Below are positions 60,079 to 64,000 of a stretch of DNA of 64,000 bases, in pieces; the stretch's first letter is position 1, and the number at the start of each line of letters is the position of its first letter. A model generated the notes under the pieces. That model was not told where the DNA came from, made no database searches, and saw only the letters and a list, made by a program, of their open reading frames with translations. Position numbers and translations under genes: made by a program. Source of the DNA: DATBLE01 sp963837265 (lineage in GTDB: Bacteria; Actinomycetota; Thermoleophilia; Gaiellales; Gaiellaceae); the NCBI GenBank assembly GCA_963837265.1, contig CAWIMQ010000006.1, positions 434,001-498,000 of the forward strand, in the 5' to 3' direction.

Positions 60079-61467
60079 ATGCCGACGCGTATTCCGAACG
60101 TGAGCCGCCGTTCTACGCTCGCTGCGCTGCTTACGATTGGCGTCCTCGCCGCCGCATCCGCCACCACAGTTTGGCGCGACATCTCCAGGGCCCCTGGCGC
60201 GCTCGGCGCGACGGGCGTGGGCGGCGATCGTGCCCTGACACCGCTGTTCGGCATCGCCCGCGAGGGCCTCGTCCGCCTCGATCCGCAGACCTTGCACGCG
60301 CTTCCGGGGGGAGGTCTGCCTCTTGACCGTCACACGTTCGGATGGAGTTTCTCGCCGGACCGGGCAAAGCTCGCGATCGGAAGCGACGGCAGCGCAGAGG
60401 TCCGCCTCGTCGACCTTCGCCGCTGGCGAGTGGTCGGCGACGTCAGGGTGCGCCTCGCGCGTGGCTCGGTGTTCGGTACCGCCTGGGCGGGGCCGAGCCG
60501 CGTGCTAGCGGTGGTCGTCAGCCCGGGCTGCTGCGGGCTCGGCGATACGACCGTCGCGGGCATCGACGCTCGGAAGCCTCGTCTGCTCTGGCAGCGGCAG
60601 CTCTACGGCTCGCTTCAGGCGGGCGAGCGGTTCCGGCGGAGCCTGGTGCTCGTGCTAGGCCCGCCCGGGCGCTCCCTCGGAGCCTCTCGGCTCATGGTCG
60701 TCGGCGCGGACGGCCACGTCCGCTCCGCACGTCTCGACCAGATCCGCTCCGGCTTGGACGGCCGCGCCGGGGGCATCACCGACATCTGGAACCCGGGACT
60801 CGCGATCGACCCGGCCGGCGCTCGCGCGTTCATCGTCCAGGCTGGCGAGCCGGTCGCCGAGGTCGACCTGCACAGCCTGCAAGTGCGTTACCACCATCTC
60901 TCGCAGCCGATCTCGCTGCTCGGCCGGCTGCGCGATTGGCTGGAGCCGAAGGCGAAGGCGAAAGCGGACGAAGGGCCGAGCCGGCAGGCGCTCTGGCTCG
61001 GCAACGGCCTGCTCGCGGTTACCGGCTTCGACGGCTACGGCAGGGTCGGCTCGGGGGGCAGGGAAGCCGAGTGGCAGACGCCGGCAGGGCTGAAGCTGAT
61101 CGACACCCGCACCTGGAGCATCCACACGCTCGATTCGAAGGCGACGAACGCCATGCTCGCGTCGGACGCGCTCGTCGCATACGGGTCACTCTGGGACTCG
61201 CGCAGCCAGAAGGTCTCCGGCAACGGACTGACCGTCTACAACCTCGACGGAAGCCGCCGCTACCACCGGTACGGTGATGAGCCCGTCTCGGTCCTGTACG
61301 GGGATAATCCGGTCTCGCTCGCGGGCGGCCGCGTCATGGTCGGCGGCGCCGCCGACAGTCACCTCTTCCGCCGCGGCACGCTGCTCGATCTGCGCACCGG
61401 CCGCGAGCTCCGCCGCGTCCGCTTCGACATCGAGCCGCTTCTCGCAGACCAGCCGTTCTGGTACTGA
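60079..61467 (+). CDS. Exported beta-propeller protein
   Basis: A 462-aa protein with an N-terminal membrane anchor (about 14-28) and a propeller-like body. Repeats include GLVRLDPQTLHALPGG, VRLVDLRRWRVVGDVRV, GLKLIDTRTWSIHTLDSKA and VYNLDGSRRYHRYGDEPVS. It is a paralogue of the first half of the 923-aa protein at 48919, which shares RIDPRTL, VDTRSW..VIDSKA and GLDGTRRFHRYDRQ at matching positions. It lies 13 bp after the carboxypeptidase and closes the second sigma operon. The 61468-61589 gap shows no gene. Confidence 0.72.
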   Translation: MPTRIPNVSRRSTLAALLTIGVLAAASATTVWRDISRAPGALGATGVGGDRALTPLFGIAREGLVRLDPQTLHALPGGGLPLDRHTFGWSFSPDRAKLAIGSDGSAEVRLVDLRRWRVVGDVRVRLARGSVFGTAWAGPSRVLAVVVSPGCCGLGDTTVAGIDARKPRLLWQRQLYGSLQAGERFRRSLVLVLGPPGRSLGASRLMVVGADGHVRSARLDQIRSGLDGRAGGITDIWNPGLAIDPAGARAFIVQAGEPVAEVDLHSLQVRYHHLSQPISLLGRLRDWLEPKAKAKADEGPSRQALWLGNGLLAVTGFDGYGRVGSGGREAEWQTPAGLKLIDTRTWSIHTLDSKATNAMLASDALVAYGSLWDSRSQKVSGNGLTVYNLDGSRRYHRYGDEPVSVLYGDNPVSLAGGRVMVGGAADSHLFRRGTLLDLRTGRELRRVRFDIEPLLADQPFWY

Positions 61468-61589
61468 CACGAATCCTGGGAGCGGCGCGGACGATCGTCC
61501 TGGCCGAGCAGGCTCGCGTCGCCGCAGGTCGCCTCTGGTCGAGCGCCGGCCTCAGGTCGACTCCGGTCGTTCGTGGTCAGGCGCGAGAG

Positions 61590-61663
61590 TGGGCCCGCCT
61601 GGATTCGAACCAGGGACCAACGGATTATGAGTCCGCTGCTCTGACCAGCTGAGCTACGGGCCC
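61590..61663 (-). tRNA. tRNA with CAT anticodon (Met or lysidine-modified Ile)
   Basis: A 74-nt cloverleaf without encoded CCA. The acceptor stem is GGGCCCG/CGGGCCC, the D-arm GCTC..GAGC, the anticodon arm GCGGA-CTCATAA-TCCGT, the T-arm CCTGG-TTCGAAT-CCAGG, and the discriminator A. Anticodon CAT means elongator Met or Ile2 (read as LAU after TilS modification); the anticodon stem is compatible with either. The 61664-61782 gap holds nothing else. Confidence 0.93.
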
Positions 61664-61782
61664 GCGCGGTCAGCGTAACCCGAGCCGCCGCCGGCGGCCT
61701 CGGGTCCCGCCGTGGCGGAACGTGCGCCGATCGAGCAGAATACGCCGGTTCGGGCAAACCGCGACTCGGAGGTGAAAGGCCG

Positions 61783-62235
61783 GTGAAGGTCTACCAGCGG
61801 GAAACGCAGCTGCGCACGACGGGCGGCCTGCACGTTCGCGACATCACCGACGACGTCGTCGAGGCCGTGCGCGAGAGCGGCGTCCGGGACGGGATCGCCT
61901 GCGTCTACTCGCCGCACACGACCTGCTGCGTGCGGGTGAACGAGTTCGAGCGCGGCTTCCTGGAGGACTTCGCCGACCTCCTCCTCCGGCTGGTCCCGCG
62001 CGAGAACTACTACGCGCACGACGACTGGGACCGGCGCACCGAGAACATCTGCCCGGAGGACCAGGACATCGGCAACGGACACTCCCACTGCATGGCGATG
62101 CTGCTCGGCACTGCGGGGGAGTCTGTTCCGATCCGGAACGGCGAGCTCCAGCTCGGCACCTACCAGCGGGTGCTCTTCATCGAGCTCGACCGGGAACGCG
62201 ACCGGCGCTGGCTCGTCCAGGTCGTCGGGCACTGA
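61783..62235 (+). CDS. YjbQ/UPF0047 family protein
   Basis: A 150-aa single-domain protein of the UPF0047 (YjbQ) family. Signature segments are YSPHTTCCVRVNE and GNGHSHCMAMLLG, with the histidines and cysteine of the proposed active site. Members have thiamine-phosphate-synthase-like activity in vitro; the physiological role is unsettled. The GTG at 61783 has GGAGG about 10 nt upstream. It converges on a metallophosphoesterase gene with a 2-bp gap. Confidence 0.9.
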   Translation: MKVYQRETQLRTTGGLHVRDITDDVVEAVRESGVRDGIACVYSPHTTCCVRVNEFERGFLEDFADLLLRLVPRENYYAHDDWDRRTENICPEDQDIGNGHSHCMAMLLGTAGESVPIRNGELQLGTYQRVLFIELDRERDRRWLVQVVGH

Positions 62236-62237
62236 CG

Positions 62238-63011
62238 CTACTCCGCCCGCGCCTCCGCCGGGTGCTCGGCGCGGGGCCGCCGCCCGGCGCCGAGCTCGAA
62301 GACGCAGAAGTCCTTCCCGGTGACGTGGGTGGCGACGTTGTACACGGGCACGCGGCCGACGAAGCCCTCGAACGTGCCCGCGTGGGCGTGGCCGTGGAGG
62401 ACGAGGTCGGGCGCGTGCTTCGCGATCGGGCCGGCGAGACGGTCGCTCCCGAGGAAGGCCCAGATTCCGCGCGGCTCGCCCTCGAGGGTCGTCGTCGTCG
62501 GCGCGTAGTGCAGCAGCACGATCCTCAGGTCGCAGTCCTCCACCGCCGCGAGCTCGCGGTCGAGCGCGGTCACGTCCTCCGTGGTCTCGGCGTACACCTG
62601 CCGCAGGAGCGGCTCCCCGAAGTCGGGCAGCACGTAGTCGGGAAAGCCGCCGACGAAACCCTTGAGGCCGACCACGCCGATCCGGAGGCCGCCGAGGTCG
62701 AGCAGGATCGAGCCGCGCTCCAGCACGCGGATCCCGGCGTCGGTGAGGACGGCGACGACCTCGTGCGTGCGGTTCAGGTGCCAGTCGTGATTGCCGAGCA
62801 CCGCGCAGACCGGGATGCCGAGCCCGCTGCACGCCTCCGCGAGCACCGCCGCCTCGGCCGGGTCGCCGCAGGTGGTCAGGTCGCCCGCGAGCAGGACGAG
62901 CTGGATCGCCGGGTCGAGCGCCGCGAAAGCCGCCCCCAGCGAGTCGCGGACGCGCTCCGAGGCGTGCAGGTCGCCCGCGGCGGCGATCCGGATGGGCGCT
63001 CCCTCCTGCAC
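62238..63011 (-). CDS. Metallophosphoesterase
   Basis: A 257-aa calcineurin-like phosphoesterase with complete motifs: AAGDLHAS, LAGDLTTCGD, LGNHDWH, LLHYAPT and LHGHAHAG. Cytoplasmic. Substrate unknown; it is in the same broad class as the enzyme at 10095 but not closely similar. The GTG at 63011 is tentative. It is divergent from the nucleotidyltransferase-like gene. Confidence 0.85.
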   Translation of the reverse strand: MQEGAPIRIAAAGDLHASERVRDSLGAAFAALDPAIQLVLLAGDLTTCGDPAEAAVLAEACSGLGIPVCAVLGNHDWHLNRTHEVVAVLTDAGIRVLERGSILLDLGGLRIGVVGLKGFVGGFPDYVLPDFGEPLLRQVYAETTEDVTALDRELAAVEDCDLRIVLLHYAPTTTTLEGEPRGIWAFLGSDRLAGPIAKHAPDLVLHGHAHAGTFEGFVGRVPVYNVATHVTGKDFCVFELGAGRRPRAEHPAEARAE

Positions 63012-63072
63012 GACGGCATCGTGCCCGCCCGCGCCCGGTTACATGCGAATCGGCCGCGGGTATCGCATCGCC

Positions 63073-63627
63073 GTGGCCTCGACGGACAACGGCGGCATGC
63101 TCGCCACGCTGAAGCGGGCGGCGGCCGTGCTTCGCGACGCCGGCGTCCCCTTCCTGGTCGCCGGCGGCGTCGCCTCGTGGGCCCGCGGCGGCCCCCCGAC
63201 CGAGCACGATCTCGACCTGGTGGTCAAGCCCGAGGACGCCGAGCGGGCCCTCGACCTGCTGGTCGGCATCGGGATGCGCCCGGAGCATCCGCCCGAGCCG
63301 TGGCTGCTGAAGGCCCATGACGCGGACGTGATGATCGACCTGATCTTCGCGCCTGCCGGTCTCGAGGTGACCGACGAGGTGATCGCGCGCGGCGAGGAGC
63401 GGGAGGTCGACGCGATGACGATGCGCGTGATGCGGCCGGAGGACCTGCTCGTCACGAAGCTGATGGCCATGACCGAGCACACGATCAACTACCGCAGCTG
63501 TCTGGAGATCGCCCGCGCGCTGCGCGAGCAGATCGACTGGCACGATGTCAGGAACCGCACGGCGAGCTCGCCGTTCGGCCGGGCCTTCTTCGTGATCGCT
63601 GAGGGCCTCGGCGTGGTGCCGAGCTAG
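63073..63627 (+). CDS. Nucleotidyltransferase-fold protein
   Basis: A 184-aa protein with a minimal nucleotidyltransferase core: VPFLVAGGVASWARGG, then HDLDLVVKPED (the paired Asp) and a third acidic segment VMIDLIFAPAG. Proteins of this type include MNT-like antitoxin partners and sugar/antibiotic transferases; no toxin gene is adjacent. The GTG at 63073 lies 6 nt after TATCGC; an upstream ATG at 63042 is less likely. Confidence 0.7.
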   Translation: MASTDNGGMLATLKRAAAVLRDAGVPFLVAGGVASWARGGPPTEHDLDLVVKPEDAERALDLLVGIGMRPEHPPEPWLLKAHDADVMIDLIFAPAGLEVTDEVIARGEEREVDAMTMRVMRPEDLLVTKLMAMTEHTINYRSCLEIARALREQIDWHDVRNRTASSPFGRAFFVIAEGLGVVPS

Positions 63628-63628
63628 C

Positions 63629-63649
63629 AGCCGGCCGGGCGCGCCGGCT
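63629..63649. terminator. Short bidirectional hairpin
   Basis: AGCCGGC (63629-63635) pairs with GCCGGCT (63643-63649) around a 7-nt loop, in the 20-bp gap between convergent genes. Weak, but well placed. Confidence 0.4.
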
Positions 63650-64000
63650 ACGCGGCTTCCCGGAGCCCCGCGACCTCGCGCAGCATCGAGAGCGTCTCGA
63701 GCGCGTTCGCCTCGATCTGCCGGACCCGCTCCCGCGTCACGCCCAGCTCCTTGCCGATCGCCTCGAGCGACATCGGCTCCTGGCCGCCGTCGAGCCCGTA
63801 GCGGAGCTGGAGGACCGTGCGCTCGCGCTCGGGCAGCTCGCCCAGTGCCCTTCGCAGCGTCTCCTGGCGCAGGCTGACCTCGACCTCTTCCTCGGTGTGC
63901 CCGTGCTCCGAGGCGAACAGGTCGCCGTACGAGCCCGACTCGTCCTCGCCGATCGGCTTGTCGAGGCTCGTCACCGCGCGCGCCGCGGCCTTCACCTCGT
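63648..64000 (-). CDS. Principal-type RNA polymerase sigma factor, C-terminal part
   Basis: The last 117 or so residues of a sigma-70 protein of the RpoD/HrdB class; the 5' part lies beyond the right edge. Region 3 (SLDKPIGEDESGSYGDLF) and region 4 are seen: LGELPERERTVLQLRYGLDGGQEPMSLEAIGKELGVTRERVRQIEANALETL. LRYGL and TRERVRQIE are characteristic of primary and closely related sigma factors. Confidence 0.9.
   Translation of the reverse strand, partial: EVKAAARAVTSLDKPIGEDESGSYGDLFASEHGHTEEEVEVSLRQETLRRALGELPERERTVLQLRYGLDGGQEPMSLEAIGKELGVTRERVRQIEANALETLSMLREVAGLREAA

Noticed and set aside
48829..61541. GTCGCCTCTGGTCG at 48829 and 61528, flanking the exported-protein region and close to a tRNA gene, as possible attachment sites
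   Set aside because: A single 14-nt match is expected by chance in 64 kb of GC-rich DNA, it does not overlap the tRNA 3' end, and no integrase is present.
63073..63627. MNT-type antitoxin of a HEPN/MNT pair
   Set aside because: No HEPN or other toxin gene is adjacent; the neighbours are a divergent phosphoesterase and a convergent sigma factor.

Overview
The window is 64 kb of very GC-rich DNA with genes packed on both strands, many ATGA/GTGA start-stop overlaps and frequent GTG starts. Gene content (PafB-PafC fusion regulator, 51-aa actinobacterial hydrophobic protein, full-length RelA/SpoT, Ccm-type cytochrome c maturation, HrdB-like sigma factor) suggests a deep-branching actinobacterium, perhaps Thermoleophilia (Gaiellales or Solirubrobacterales); this placement is inferred from gene content, not from a marker phylogeny. 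At roughly 18 genes a TANNNT box lies 6-8 nt before the start codon, so leaderless transcription looks like the default.

Layout. 0-5.5 kb: WYL regulator, orphan membrane histidine kinase, queG and a lipoprotein. 5.5-12.2 kb: quinone-type reductase, MIP18 protein, then a tightly coupled operon of metallophosphoesterase, cyclic 2,3-diphosphoglycerate synthetase, 2-phosphoglycerate kinase and GlpX fructose-bisphosphatase, then a nuclease-like gene coupled to hpt. 12.4-15.3 kb: ccmE-ccmF-ccmI. 15.4-31.9 kb: TIM-barrel (Nfo-like) protein, cyclase-ATPase-TPR regulator, phosphomannomutase, thioesterase, rel, recJ, ruvCAB, yebC and an ankyrin protein. 32-35.8 kb: membrane protein, AIR-synthase-like protein, hydrolase, aquaporin.

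36-47.3 kb is central carbon metabolism. A pyruvate/2-oxoacid:ferredoxin oxidoreductase operon (gamma-delta-alpha-beta) is headed by a frameshifted GltD-like flavoprotein. It faces an operon of acetyl-CoA synthetase, a complete E1alpha-E1beta-E2 dehydrogenase, a free-standing acyl carrier protein, a DUF5661-type protein and an acetate transporter. A near-perfect palindromic operator precedes the second operon.

47.5-61.5 kb differs: nearly every gene encodes an exported or membrane-anchored protein from a few paralogous families (beta-propellers, a small HGW-type domain, a KGFTR family). Two ECF sigma factors with adjacent membrane partners are included, together with several decayed or recombined copies. 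The window ends with a CAT-anticodon tRNA, YjbQ, a second metallophosphoesterase, a nucleotidyltransferase-like protein and the C-terminus of a principal-type sigma factor.

Intergenic spaces carry two kinds of palindromic repeat: a 64-66 bp monomer in 4, 3 or 1 copies, and a GGGGGAACC/GGTTCCCCC hairpin element. A third palindrome with a GGGACTGTCCC core occurs once between genes and once, enlarged to 39 nt, in frame inside the phosphomannomutase gene. The best candidate for an undescribed system is the cyclic 2,3-diphosphoglycerate operon; the sigma/propeller island and the ACP-containing acetyl-CoA operon come next.
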